From Letharia columbiana (lineage: Eukaryota; Ascomycota; Lecanoromycetes; Lecanorales; Parmeliaceae), in the NCBI RefSeq assembly GCF_014066305.1, contig NW_023501077.1:62001-126000 (forward strand): a stretch of 64,000 nt of DNA. Reading direction: 5' to 3'. The notes beneath the pieces are model-generated. The model searched no databases. It saw nothing but the letters and a program-made list of their open reading frames with translations, and was not told where the DNA came from. Shown here piece by piece: positions 27,501 to 40,965 of this stretch. Both the position numbers and the translations under genes were made by a program. The first letter of the stretch is position 1. Every line of letters begins with the position of its first letter.

Positions 27501-28518
27501 GCTAGTCTAATAATAGGAGTAATAAGGCGATACTCTAATAGCTAGACCTCTATAGATAAGTAGATTTAATATTAAGAACTAGTATACGATTCGGCTAATC
27601 CTCGAATATAGTATTTTTAAGCTATTTAAGTTATTTGATTTTATACGATTCTTTCTTCTTTTATTTTACGATTAACTCTCGACTAAGTAATAACCCTTTA
27701 TTATTAATCATCTATCTCCTCTTTCTTCTCTTTCTTCCTTTTATTCTCTTTATTCTCTTTCTTCGGATTTCTTTAGTAGTATATACTAATAAGAGTAGGC
27801 TAAGTGGGCTAAGTGGGCTAAGTTATAGATATTAGGCGGGTATTAAATAAAACCTCACTTTATTATATCCTTCTAGACTCGCGTATTAAGATCTATTAAT
27901 AAGTTGATTAATAACGTATTTCTAATATAGTTTAGCCGTTTATAATCGCGACGTATAGAGAGTATAGTTATAGAGTCCTTAAGAACTTATTCTATATCAA
28001 ATTTTTTTAGATAGTCTCTTATAATCTAAAGTGCTATTAAAATTTTAAAAGCTGCTATAGAGAGTAGTTAGAAGAACCCTATTAACTACTTACTTTATCG
28101 TTTTTTTATCTCTTAATATAGTGCTATTTAAGATGTTTTAAATATTTAACTTATTAATACGAAAGCTTCTCTAGATACTTAAGCTACGCTACGCCTAAAA
28201 TTCGCGTATAAATACTTTTTATATATAAGAGACTTTAATAATCTTAAGTTACTTTTAAATATTTCTTTAAATACTATCTTAGAAGAACGGCTATCTCTAC
28301 TCTCCCTCTTCGCTATCTCTACTCCCTCTTCTAGCCCTTTTATTTAGCTACTTTCTCGCCTAAATTGCTTCTACGCCCGACTTATTTCGAGGGTTTTTTT
28401 CTAGAGACGTTAGGGGGGTAGCTTAGTGCGGTAAATCTTCTTTGAAATAATAGAGTGTATATAGTAGAAAGGGGTGTATATGTAGTAGAAGGGTATATAC
28501 TCCTCCCAAGCCAGCGGT
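24561..28518 (+). mobile_element. RIP-degraded MULE (Mutator-like) DNA transposon
   Basis: The + strand reads through stops as a fungal MULE transposase. Around 25010-25090 is a FAR1-type segment (YPFKYILKLDKKKNM, then RLRIKEEFYNYNSS). Around 25437-25560 is the catalytic segment INATYKINRYKLSLLIITG followed by SSFYTNLLLSSYEER, matching the DATYKTN..PLL..G pattern of the MULE domain. CA and TG are nearly absent, yet GC is higher than in neighbouring elements, so the original was GC-richer. Terminal repeats were not identified; the ends are set by neighbouring elements. 27600-28518 contains no gene I recognise. Confidence 0.75.
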
Positions 28519-30330
28519 AAGTGGGTTAAACTAACATTCAAATATTGTAGTCACACCAAACGCGTCCGGACGTCATATGCTCTCCACGATTCCACATCAA
28601 ATCATCACTTAGTAAGCGGAGAACACCACTGTAACTTGGCCTGTTATCCCCACTGAATTGAGGAGTAAGAGGAGGAACTACAACAGGCAAATGCGGAGAA
28701 CACTGCGGAGAAACCAAGCGGCAACAAGGCCACCATCGTCAAGAACACGGCTCAGCTCTCCAAGATCCCACGTCATATGCTCTCCACGGTTCCACATCAA
28801 ATCATCACTCAGCAAGCGGAGAACACCACTGCAACTTGGCCTGTTATCCCCACTACATTGAGGAGCAAGAGGAGGAACTACAACAGGCAAATGCGGAGAA
28901 CACTGCGGAGAAACCAAGCGGCAACAAGGCCACCATCGTCAAGAACACGGCTCAGCTCTCCAAGATCCCACGTCATATGCTCTCCACGGTTCCACATCAA
29001 ATCATCACTCAGCAAGCGGAGAACACCACTGCAACTTGGCCTGTTATCCCCACTACATTGAGGAGCAAGAGGAGGAACTACAACAGGCAAATGCGGAGAA
29101 CACTGCGGAGAAACCAAGCGGCAACAAGGCCACCATCGTCAAGAACACGGCTCAGCTCTCCAAGATCCCACGTCATATGCTCTCCACGGTTCCACATCAA
29201 ATCATCACTCAGCAAGCGGAGAACACCACTGCAACTTGGCCGTTCCACATCAAATCATCACTCAGCAAGCGGAGAACACCACTGCAACTTGGCCTGTCAT
29301 CCCCACTACATTGAGGAGCAAGAGGAGGATCTACAACAGGCGAATGCGGAGAACACTGCGGAGAACATTGCGGAGACAGTCATCAGCAGCAGTGACACAA
29401 CAGGCCTACTCTCCACGGTCTCACACCAACCCGATACTCAGTAAGAGGAGGAACCACTGCAGCAGGTAAATGCGGAGAATATTGCGGAGACAGTCATCAG
29501 CAGCAGTGACACAACAGGCCTACTCTCCACGGTCTCACACCAATCCACTCAGCCAATGCAAGAGAAGTCACTACAGCAGGCGAATGCGGAGAACACTACG
29601 GAGAAACCAAGCGGCAACAAGGCCCCCAGCACCAAGCACGGTTCCATATCAAATCATCACTCAACAAGCGGAGAACACCACTGCAACTTAGCCTATCATC
29701 CCCACTACATTAAGAAGTAAGAGGAGGAACTACAACAGGCAAATGCGGAGAACACTGCGGAGAACACTATGGAGAACACTGCGGAGAAACCAAGCGGAAA
29801 CAAGGCCCCCAGCACCAAGAACACGGCTCAGCTCTCCAAAATCCCACATCATATGCTCTCCACGGTTCTACATCAAATCATCACTCAGCAAGCGGAGAAC
29901 ACCACTGCAACTTGGCCTATCATCCCCACTGCATTAAGGAGCAAGAGGAGGAACTACAACAGGCAAATGCGGAGAACACTGCGGAGAAACTAAGCGGCAA
30001 CAAGGCCACCATCGTCAAGAACACGGCTCAGCTCTCCAAGATCCCACCTTATATGCTCTCCACGGTTCCACATCAAATCATCACTCCGGAACGATGCATA
30101 TTTGGACGAATTGAAACCGTCCGATGTCTTGCTCTGACAGCTATTTCATTATTCGAAAGATTTCACTGCGGCAGGAGATAATGTGGGATTCACACCACTA
30201 ATTGGTATGTTGTCTCCATTTCTTTCCGGTATTTCGATACTTCTTGCCATAAGGACATGGCCTTTCTCTGTTTTTTATGGGCAATTATTACGGATCAATC
30301 CTCCACACTCGATACACCTTCCTAATTAAA
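28519..30330 (-). mobile_element. E element copy c, truncated at both ends
   Basis: Same order as copy b: a 50-bp piece of the 3' arm (28519-28568, matching 4031-4082), the satellite array, then the 245-bp tail (30085-30330). Relative to copy b it lacks about 584 bp, jumping from the equivalent of 4082 to 4667. Both termini are missing. It is less RIP-mutated than copy b: several TAA and TAG triplets of copy b are CAA and TGG here. Confidence 0.75.
28567..30085 (+). repeat. Satellite array, second copy
   Basis: The anchor ending GGAGGAACTA recurs at 28680, 28880 and 29080, an exact 200-bp period with near-identical units. Later units (29300-29990) are shorter variants with GCGGAGACAGTCATCAGCAG segments. 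Overlapping open frames of 60-202 codons cover it on both strands because a 200-bp unit with few stops shifts frame at each repeat. No known protein domain is visible. Confidence 0.85.
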
Positions 30331-33300
30331 TCTTTTAATAAGATCTTCGATAAAATTAATTAAATATTAATTATTAAGATTAATAAAACTATAAAAATTA
30401 AATTTTTAACTTTTTTTAGTTTTAATTCTATTTATAATAGTCTTCTAGCTATTAGAATAAACCTTATAATAGAAGATAATACACTTATAATAATTAATAG
30501 TACGATTATTAATTAAATTAGCAATACGCTCCTTCGTAAGATAATTATTTATTTATTATATCCTTACGCCTTTAAATCGCTAGTCCTTTAAATATATTAA
30601 ATTCGATATTCTCGAATTAATTTAAGTAATTAAATTCTTTTTAAGATAAAAGATTTTTAAAATAAGATGATCGCGGTTATTAAAGTAATAGAAATAAGTA
30701 ATTATAATAATTATAAGATATTTATCGTAGTTAAATTACTATTTATTAAGCTAATTATAATAATTAAATAATTTATAATTAAGCTAATTATATTAATAAG
30801 AATTAATCTAATATCTTTTAAAAATATAATAAAATATAAAAAGTTTATTAAGATAAATTATTTAAGAAAAGCTTCGCTAACGATTATAAAGAATAGCTAT
30901 ATAAAAAAGTCTATACTAACTTCGTCGATATTTATATAGTCTATTAAAACTACGATATATTATTTATATTTAAAATAAAACTCTATAAATATTTATAAAA
31001 GAGTTATTTATAAGAGCTTTTTATAATTAAGTAAAGCCTTTTATTTATTAATTAGAAGTCTTCTATTACTAAGATTTTAGTTTTATTAAAATTATTAATT
31101 TTAGTTTTATTAAAAAGTCTAATCTAGATATAAAAGTTACTTTTTAAAAATAAAACTATATTTTTATTTTTATACGTCTATAGTCTAATATAATTAATAA
31201 AAAAATTTATATTAATATCGATTATAAAGTTATTCTAGCGAATAAATTATAATTATTAGTATTATTATCTTTTATAAAAATTCGAAGAATAATTTTACCT
31301 CTTTATATTAAGAGTTTAAATTTAATTATATATAATATTAATAAGTATATTTTAATTTTAATATATATCTTTATTAGTAAGATAGACGATAGTAAGATTC
31401 TCTATTATATTTAAAAAGAAATTTATCTTATTAATAATTTAAAAGTTTATATATTATTAGAAAATAATATTATAGATCTCGAAAAGATTATACTTAATAT
31501 TATTTAAGTTAAAGTATATATTAATAATTATATTATTATTATTAATATTATTAATTAATAATATAATTTATATTAGAGATATATTATTTATATTTATAAG
31601 ATCTTAATTATAATATTTTATATTAATATTATAATATCTATTAACTCTTCTAAAGAATTATCTAAGAGAGATTATATTTTTAAACTAATAATATAGCGAA
31701 ATTTAACTCTATATATTTATCTTATAAATTTATATATCGCTAGAATTCTAATTAAAAATAAAATTAATTAAGTTATTTAAATTCTTAAGAAATTCTATCT
31801 AGATATATTATATAAAGTTAATTATAAAAATATCTTCTTTATAGAGCCTTCGCCGAAGTCTTTTATAGATAAACTTATTATAAATAATTAAATTAAAAAA
31901 ATAATTATTCTTATTATAATAATATTAATAAATATAATTAATAGCCTCTTATAGCTTATTTATAATATTATTATATCTTAATTAAATCTTACTAGAGAGA
32001 TTAAGCTATTAAATAATATTATAATTTATAATAATAAATATAATATTTAAATTCTAATAAATCTAATTAATAAATTTTCTATCTTATAAAAAGATAAAGA
32101 CTTTATTAAAATATTTAAAAATAATTAAATAAAGATTACGCTACGCGATAACTAGTAAAATAAATTATTAAAATTAAATTATATAAAGATTTATTCTCTA
32201 GATATTAATAATAAAGAAGTAATTAATAATATATTTAATAATTTATAATAATAAAATAAGCTTAAATATACTATTAAGCTTACTCTATTTAATTATTCTA
32301 AATTTATAATTTAAAAAACGCTATTAAATAATAAATAAAAGAAGAGAGCTATAATAAATATTAAAGATCTTAATAATCTTATTATTTTAGATATATATCT
32401 TATATTATTATAATTAGATAGTATAATAAGATTATTAAGATATATTTATTTATTTATATTTAATATAATATCTTTCTTCTATTAATAGCTTATTTACTAT
32501 AATTATTACTATATACTTATTATAATTTCTTATTAAGATTAAGAAACTTTTAATATATTAATTATAGAATATATAAATTCTATAGCTTATATATAGCGAT
32601 AGATTAATAAAATCTTATAATTTATTAAAGATTTTATTTAAATATATATCGATAATATTATATTAGACTCTAAAATCTTAAAGAAATATATTATATATCT
32701 TTAAAAGTTATTTTAAATCTTAATTAAATATAATATTATTATTACGCCTATAAAAACCTTTTTAAGATACTCTAATATTAATTTATTAGATTATTAAATT
32801 AATTCTTTTAATATAATAATAGTTAAGAATAAGTTAAAAGTTATTAATAAGATCACTTATCTTAATATATTTAATAATTTTAAATACTATTTTAAATTAA
32901 TAGGCTATTTAAGAAGTTTAATTTACAATTATATATAGCTTACTAATTCTTTATAAGTATTAAAAACTCGCTTATTTAAAGAGATATTAATTAAAAGTAA
33001 TCTACGTTATATTTACTTCTTTAAACTTTATTTATTAGAGATTTCTTTATAAAAGAAATAAAGCTTTAAAAGTCTATAGAAAGCTTTAAGTAAGCTCTTA
33101 TTACTTATATACTTCGATTTAAATAAAGATTTATAAATAAATCTTAATATTTTTAAAGAATAAGATTTCGGTATATAAGTATTTTATATTAAGAAGAAAT
33201 ATATTATTATAATTAATATTAAGTAATTATCTAGAATCGCTATAGAGCTAATTATATACTTATTAAGAATATTAATATTCGCTAAGAAGAATTATTAGTC

Positions 33301-35500
33301 TATAGAACTCGAGATAGTAAAATTTATATAAATTATTAAGAAGATTCGATATCTTATAAAGTCGTCTAAGCGATCTATTATTATTTAAATTAATTATTTA
33401 ATTATTCTTAATATTATAAAGTAATCTTCTATTACTTCTATAACGTTTATAATAAAACTAAATATATAATTAATATATACTTCTTAATTTCTTTATTAAT
33501 TTTATCTCGATATAAAATATAAGTTTAATAAGGAATATATTATATTAGACGCTTTCTTATATCTTACTAGTATCGATAAATTAACGCTATTTAAAAACTA
33601 CTTAAAGCTTAACATCTTATATATTTATATTATATAAATAATAAATTATAATAATATCTATAATTACTCTACTATCGTAATAGAGATAAATAAAGTCTTT
33701 TATAATAAGCTTATTATTAGATATAGTATAAATTTATATTAGATAAGAATTATTAATATTATTAATATTAATATAAAGTTAATAATAAAGAATAAGAGTA
33801 TTAAACTTTCTTTTATTCGTAATATTATAAACTCTAATCTTATTTTTTATAAGAATAAATTTATTAATCTTAAATAATTATATATATCTTAATCGCTAAT
33901 TAAAGATATTCTCGAAATCGCCTATAGAGATAATTATCTAGATTTTAAAAGATCTTTTAATATAATCTTTAAATTATAATATATATAAGGATTATTTAAG
34001 TACTTTTATAGCTATATTAAGTATTATTCTAAATATCTAGTATTATAAACTTATTATTATAAATCTTATAATTATCTATAATCTATAAAGAGTTTTACTC
34101 TATCTTTTTATATCTTAACGCTTAATTTTATTCTTATTATATTACTATCTAATAAGAAATTTAATTATATAATAATTATTATAAATAAATTTATAAAGCG
34201 AATTACTTATATCTCTAATAAATCTATTTAAAATACTAAAGAGTAAACTATTACTCTATTAAATCGCCTCTATATAAATAATTAAAGAATATTAAAGATC
34301 TTACTATCTAATAGAGATTTTAAATTTCTATTAGAGCTATAAAAAGCTATATTCGATAAATTAAAAATTAAACTATTATATTCTATAGCTTATTATCCCT
34401 AGATAAATAATAGTAATAAATATATTAGTTAAACGACTAAAATCGCTTTATACTTTTATTTATATATCCTAGAAAAGTCTTTAATATAATCTATTATTCT
34501 TTTATATATATAAGTATTACTTAATAATATATAGTCGATTATTATAATTAAGTTATCGAATAAGCTTTTCTATAAATTCCCTCTTAATAAAGCCCTTAAT
34601 CTTATTATATTATTTAAACTATTATAATAAATATACGCTATTATTAGAATTAAAGTTATTAATATAATAAGCTTTATTTAAATATCTTAGAAATTCTACT
34701 ATAATTATAAGTATTAGTTTATATACTTTAAAAAGAAAAATAAGATACTCTTACGCCTATATAAAGACTATTTTATCTTATAATTTATTAATACTATTAA
34801 GATAAATAAGATTAATTAACGCTATATTAACTCTTTTAAAATTATTATTAAAATAGATAAGTAAATATATTATCTCGATATATCTAATTATTAAAGAGTT
34901 TATCTTATATTTTCGATAGTATAATTTAAATTATAGCCCGCTAATATTAATTCTTTTTATAAATTATTATTAAAGAAATCTAATTTCAATCTATATAAAA
35001 GATAATATTAATAATTATAAGTTATATAAGCTATAATTCTTACTTAATAAGCGTATTAGACGTTATAATAAGAGTTAGTTAATCGAATATCTAGTACGTT
35101 ATAAAGAATATAATCTTAAATATAATTAATAATATAATATTAAATAGCTAGACAATATTTCGAACTTAATAAAAGATTATAAGACCGCTATATCGCCTAA
35201 TTTACTACCTTCGCTATTAGAGCTATTATCTTTTTATTAATTATTTTTACTATTAATAATATTATAGAAGTCTTCTATTACTATACTATTACTACCTTTA
35301 TTATTATTATAAAAATCTTTTATAATTAAACCCTTAAAGCCTATCACGGAGTAAGCTATTATAATTATAATATTGAAAAAAAAGAAACTAATTATATAAG
35401 AGTCTTACTATCTATATTTACTACTTACTAATAACTTCTTTACTTATATACTTCTTATTTATATATATATTAAGATCGCTATACTTTTTATTAATAATAT
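30331..35500 (+). mobile_element. RIP-degraded Ty3/gypsy pol region
   Basis: Through stops, the + strand near 33060-33450 reads as a reverse-transcriptase/RNase H segment of chromoviral type (ASKE-like then GFGIYVFY-like). Near 34316-34450 it reads as the integrase core: SNRDFKFLLEL, KAIFDKLKIKLLYSIAYYP, then TTKIALYF, matching SDRD..F..YHPQTDG..ER. No intact frame remains. The LTR-like sequence follows at 35500. Confidence 0.75.
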
Positions 35501-35700
35501 ATTATTATAGTAAGTTATCGTAACTATATAGGTATATAGTTTTATCTACCTTTATATCTATTAAGGAGATATCTTAATAAGAATCTTAGCTTAGTATTAT
35601 AAGTAGTTACTTCTCAGTAGAAGAATAATTATCTTTATTACATATTACTTATTATACTTATATTTCTATATTACTCTTATATAATCTTAATACTTCTTCT
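35501..35700 (+). repeat. Gypsy LTR-like terminal repeat
   Basis: Close match to 16965-17160 (shared AAGTTATCGTAACTA, then TTATACTTATATTTCTATATT) and to 40770-40965 inverted. Its position after the integrase region suggests a 3' LTR. Exact ends are uncertain. Confidence 0.55.
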
Positions 35701-38700
35701 AACTAATAGCTTTAAGTATAATCTAATAGAAATCTATTTATTTAATAATACGTAGATAAGAAATATTAAGAGAGAAATTAATATAAGTCTTAAAAGAAGT
35801 AATATCTCGCTTAATTATAGATTAGCGATTATATAAATAATTCTTAATATAAATAAACTCGATTTAATACTTTTATAATAGACCGCTCTTCTTAAATATT
35901 ACGCTAGCTTTACGCTAAATAATAGCGCTTAATTATTTAAATTTACTATTTATTTAGAGATTTCTTAATATAATATCTTTCTAAACGATTCCCCTAAATA
36001 AATAAAAGACTTTTATTTTATAATTTTAATATTTTATATTATAATTAAAGCGAAAGCGAGTATAATAATAATTATTATATTTTATATTATCGAGAAAGAG
36101 TTTAAATATAATAAGAATAAACTTATTAAACTTATTTAATAGAAGATAAATATTAAAGCGTAAAGTAAAATTATTTAAAAAGATAATTATAAATATATAG
36201 TTATTATAAAAAATATTAAATAATCTCTAAAGATTAATATAAATTAAGTTATTTTTCTATCTCTTAAGAATAATATAGCGTTTATAAAGCTTTATTTTAA
36301 AACTAATTATAAAATATAACTTATAAATATTATTAAAAGAAGATTTAAAAAGATTTATTTTAATATATATTTTAATTATCTTTTTAACGTTTTAAGTATT
36401 TAAATAATTTATATAAATATATTATATATGTAAAGTCTTTTTATAAATTTAAGATTCTTACTAATTAGAGAGCTTTATAGACTTAATAGAGAACTTATTA
36501 TAAGCGAGAATTTCTTTATTAATAATAATTAAAATTAGAGAAATATCTTTTTAAATATTAAGCGTATAAAGACGACTTTAAATACGTTTAAAGAAAAACT
36601 ACTATTTTTCTATAAAAAGACTATTAGAAATAAAAGAAAGCGAGTATTATTACTTCTTTAATTATCTTTTAAAAATAAGATTAAAATTATATTTAAATAT
36701 ATATTAAATATTATTAAGAGTTTAAATACGCTTAATATCTTTTATTTTATATTTAAGATTAATATTATTAAAGTCGAAAGTTATATAACTATTATCGACG
36801 AGTTTATTAATAAAGCGAGATTCTTAAAATCTAGAGAAGATTTTAAAAATTAAGAAATTATAAATAATATATTAAGTATATACGTAGTTACGAAGTTAGA
36901 GAGAGAATATTATCGCTATAATAAAAAGTATAATAATAAAAACTCTATTTAAAAATTTAATCTTAAAAGATTTATAAATTTTATTATTTAAGATTTAGAA
37001 ATTAATAATAAATATAATAGCGATATAAGTAATAAAATAACGCGCTATTATAAATTAAATAATTATAATAATTACTTTAACGCTAAAAGATTAATTCTTC
37101 TCTTTTTTAAACTTTTTAAATTTAAATTTAATATTAATATTATTATTTTCTTAATTATCTTTTTTATCTTAATTATTATAATTATTATAATCTTTATTTT
37201 TAAAGACTTAAAATTCTTTATAAACGCGTTTATACTTTAATTATTTAAGATATTTTTTAATAAAATAAAAATTCTTATTATAAATAATATAATATTTATA
37301 GATCTATATTTAGATATAAGAGTTATTAGAATTAATATTATTTTAAATATAATATTTAATTAATATAGACGTTATAGAAATAAAAATATAAATATTTATT
37401 TTAATATAAATAGTTATTATATAAATATTAAAGAATTTAATAAAGATAATAAAATTAGAGATAATATTAAGTTATTATATTTTAATATAAATTAATATAA
37501 ATTTAAAAGATTTATTCTTATTATAAAAGTTATAATTTTAATTATAAATTTTATAATATTAAATATATTAATTATTTAAACTCTTATAGAAGTAATAAAT
37601 CTTTTAATTCTTATTAATAATAAAGAGATATTTTTTAAATAAGTGATTAACCTCTTATAATAGACTTATAAATTAATTAATATAGATTTATAGCTTATTT
37701 TTATAAATAATAAAAATAAGAGATTTTAGTCTTTAAATAATAAAATTAAGAATATTTAATTTACGAGATTTATATTCTTTTAAATTTTTTTAAATAATTA
37801 TAATATTAATATAACTTTTAATAAAATCGCGTAAATTATTTTTATAGCGAGTTTTTATTATAATATAGAGTTTATAATATACTTTAATTTATATTATAAT
37901 ATCTATATTAATAATAATTTTAAAAATATTTTTTATAAATTATTATTTAATTATAGCTTTTATAATAATCGCTAAATAAGAGATTAATTAAATAATATTA
38001 ATTTTAATATAATATTAAAGATCTAATAATATAAAGAAATCTTATATATCTTACTTTTATTTATAATAATTAAAAATATTTTTAAATATAGAAATTTAAT
38101 AAAATTAATTTAAATTAATTAAAAGCTTAATATTAATATATTTAGATATAATACTATTTATAAAGAATTAATTTAATTTTTAAAATTTAATAAAGAAAAG
38201 CTTTAATAAAAGTTTAAATTTAAAAATAAAATTTATAATATAATAAAGCTTAATAAAGTAAATAAAATAAATAATATTAATAAAATTAACTTCGCTCTAA
38301 ATTTAAAAAGCTCTTTATTTAAAATTAGCTTTAATAATAATTTAAAAATAAATTAACTCGATATAATAATAGAATTAATATAAGAAATTAAAGTATATTC
38401 GCTATCGATATTATTTATATTTAAAATATTTATAATTATTTAAAGCGTATAGAAGAAATCTTATTAAGCTTTAAAATTAACTTAATATAATTTAAAGCGT
38501 TATTTAAAAAGAAATTTTATATTATAATCTATAATATAATTAATAATATCTCGAAGAGATAAGCTTTAATTTATAGATATTAGAGGGAAATATAATATAA
38601 ATATATAATAACTTAATAGAAAATTATTTCTCTTTATATTTAAGAGAGAGTTTAATTAAATTTTATCTCTTATATTATTATCGCGATTATCTTAATCGCT

Positions 38701-39576
38701 CTTTATTATATTTATAATATAATATCTTCTATTAATTAACTCTTTTATTAAAAAAATTAATTAAAATTAAATATAAGATTACTTATAATTTTACTTCGCT
38801 CGCTTATTAAATTTAATTAAAGCTTCTTTATAAGATTATCTTATTTTTATAAATATAGAGAATAATTACTCTTTAATTATTATAATAAAAAATAATTTCT
38901 TTTTATATATTAATATATTAAATATATAAGATATAAATTATTTTCTCTTTTAATATTATATTATTATCTTAAATTAAATTTTAATCTTTATTATAAAAAT
39001 TATATAATAAAATATTAGAGTTTAATTACTTATTATTAATTTTTAATATAATAAAATATAAGAATAAGAATATATTATTTTTTATCTTTAGCGTATTTTA
39101 TTTAATATAAAGAAATTAATAATATTTTAATAATTATAGCGATTATATAACAAAAAAGTATAAGTATATAATATTCTATTACGATATATAATAGCTTCGA
39201 TATTATATAATTAAATACGATATATCTTAGCTTATTCTAAATTATCTTATATTAAAAATAATATAAAAGTTTATATACTAAATTATTAATATAATATATT
39301 AATATATTAATAATTTCGATATAGCCCCTCTTACTCGCTATCTTTATTCTTTTAATTAAAAGTATATTTAATATATATTATCTAGCTAGAATAATTATCT
39401 TAAAATAAAAAATATCTATATTATAAAGATTAATAAAAGAGATTCTCCGCGATTATAATTATTATTATTTAATAAATATTAATATAATAAATACGCTAAA
39501 AGTAGTTACGATAGATAATAGATAAATTATAAAATAATTAAAATAATTATTAAGTATAGAGTTTAGGTTTATAATC
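35701..39576 (-). mobile_element. Ty1/copia fragment B (gag, protease, integrase)
   Basis: Inverted match to 771-3754 and direct match to 10261-12205. It contains the empty site for E copy a at 38536/38537. Heavily RIP-mutated, with no usable frame. Confidence 0.7.
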
Positions 39577-39725
39577 TATTAAAATATAAGATAAAATACT
39601 TAATTATATTAATTAGAGAGTTCTATAAAAGAAAAGAGCGACTAGATATAAATATATTAAGATATATTATATAACTATATCACGTAATCGCCAAGACGCC
39701 AAGAGTCACGTGATTCGAATTCAAC
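39577..39725 (-). repeat. Copia 5' LTR of fragment B
   Basis: ~149 bp, homologous to 13924-14074. It retains CACGTGATTCGAATTCAAC at its right end, with relatively little RIP there. Confidence 0.75.
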
Positions 39726-40965
39726 TTATATTTAATATTATATTAAAATTAATTTTAATTATAAAAATTTTTATTATTATTTTTTTATTTTTTTTTAAAA
39801 AAATATAAAAGTAGATATCTTTATTAATTATAATAATCTCACCTTCTCTATAAAATTTATTAAGATAAAAATTAAAGTAATTAAAATTTAATAAGTTTTA
39901 TTAATTAGAAGTACTTAATAAAATAGATAATTCTCTAGATAGATCTTATAACTCTAATTATTCTATAAAGTCTATAGAGTTAAATAGTATTTATAAATTC
40001 TATAATATTTAAACTATAACTCTTTATATAATATTATTAATATTTTATTAAAATTATTAATAATCGAGAAAAGAATTAGAAATTATAATATTATCGTAAA
40101 TTGTAATCTCTATAGAGATCTTAAATATATAAAAAAATATCTACTAGATAAACTTATTAATATAAAACTTTTTATTTAAATAAAATTAAATTTTTTTTTA
40201 TATAGCTAATAAGAAAGAGTTTAATAAAGATAAATTTAATAGAATAATATCGATTAATAAAGATTTTAATAACTCTACTAACTATATAGTAAGATTATTA
40301 AAATCTCTAACTACTTTATAAAAGAAAGGCTTATTAACGACTTAATCTAATAGTTATAATATTAATAATTTAAATCTTAAAAAAATTAATTTAATTCTTA
40401 CTCTATCGTTTTATAATATAGATAAAAATCTTAATAGCTTTAAAGACTTAAGAGTATAAATAATAAAGTATTAAATTATAAATACTATTAAAGATTTTAA
40501 TAGATTAAAATATAAATATATTATTTTAATAAAGTTATTAATTCGAAAGACTAATATAATTATTCTTTAAATAATATAAATATAAACGACGTTGATATTA
40601 AGAAGATATTCTATTAGATTAAAATTACTTATTAAATTAATAAGATAATAAAGACTTTAATTAATAAATAAAAGAGTGTTAGTAAAAGGCTTTTTAATAG
40701 TAGAATAATTATAAAGAATTAAGTAAATAAAGTATTATTAAATAAATGAATAATGATGGAGAAGCTTCTAAATTATTTAATAGTTAATTAATATTAAATA
40801 ATAATATTACTACTATATTATAATAGTAATATAAAAATATAAATATAATAAATAATATATAGTAAAGATAATTATTATTCTACTTAGAAGTAATTACTTA
40901 TACTACTAAGCTAAGATTCTTATTAAGATATCTTCTTAATAGATATAAAGATATAGAGGTCTACA
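39726..40965 (-). mobile_element. Ty3/gypsy 5' fragment (gag plus LTR-like end)
   Basis: Inverted copy of 16965-18450: the LTR-like part is at 40770-40965 and the gag part at 39726-40770. RIP-type composition and broken frames. Confidence 0.55.

Noticed and set aside
27635..27835. 66-codon hydrophobic frame
   Set aside because: Low-complexity Leu/Ile/Phe-rich translation of AT-rich sequence at the end of the MULE fossil, ending in a short GGGCTAAGT repeat.
28836..29444. 202-codon open frame as a protein-coding gene
   Set aside because: It runs through a 200-bp tandem repeat whose period shifts the frame, overlapping frames exist on both strands, and no domain is recognisable.
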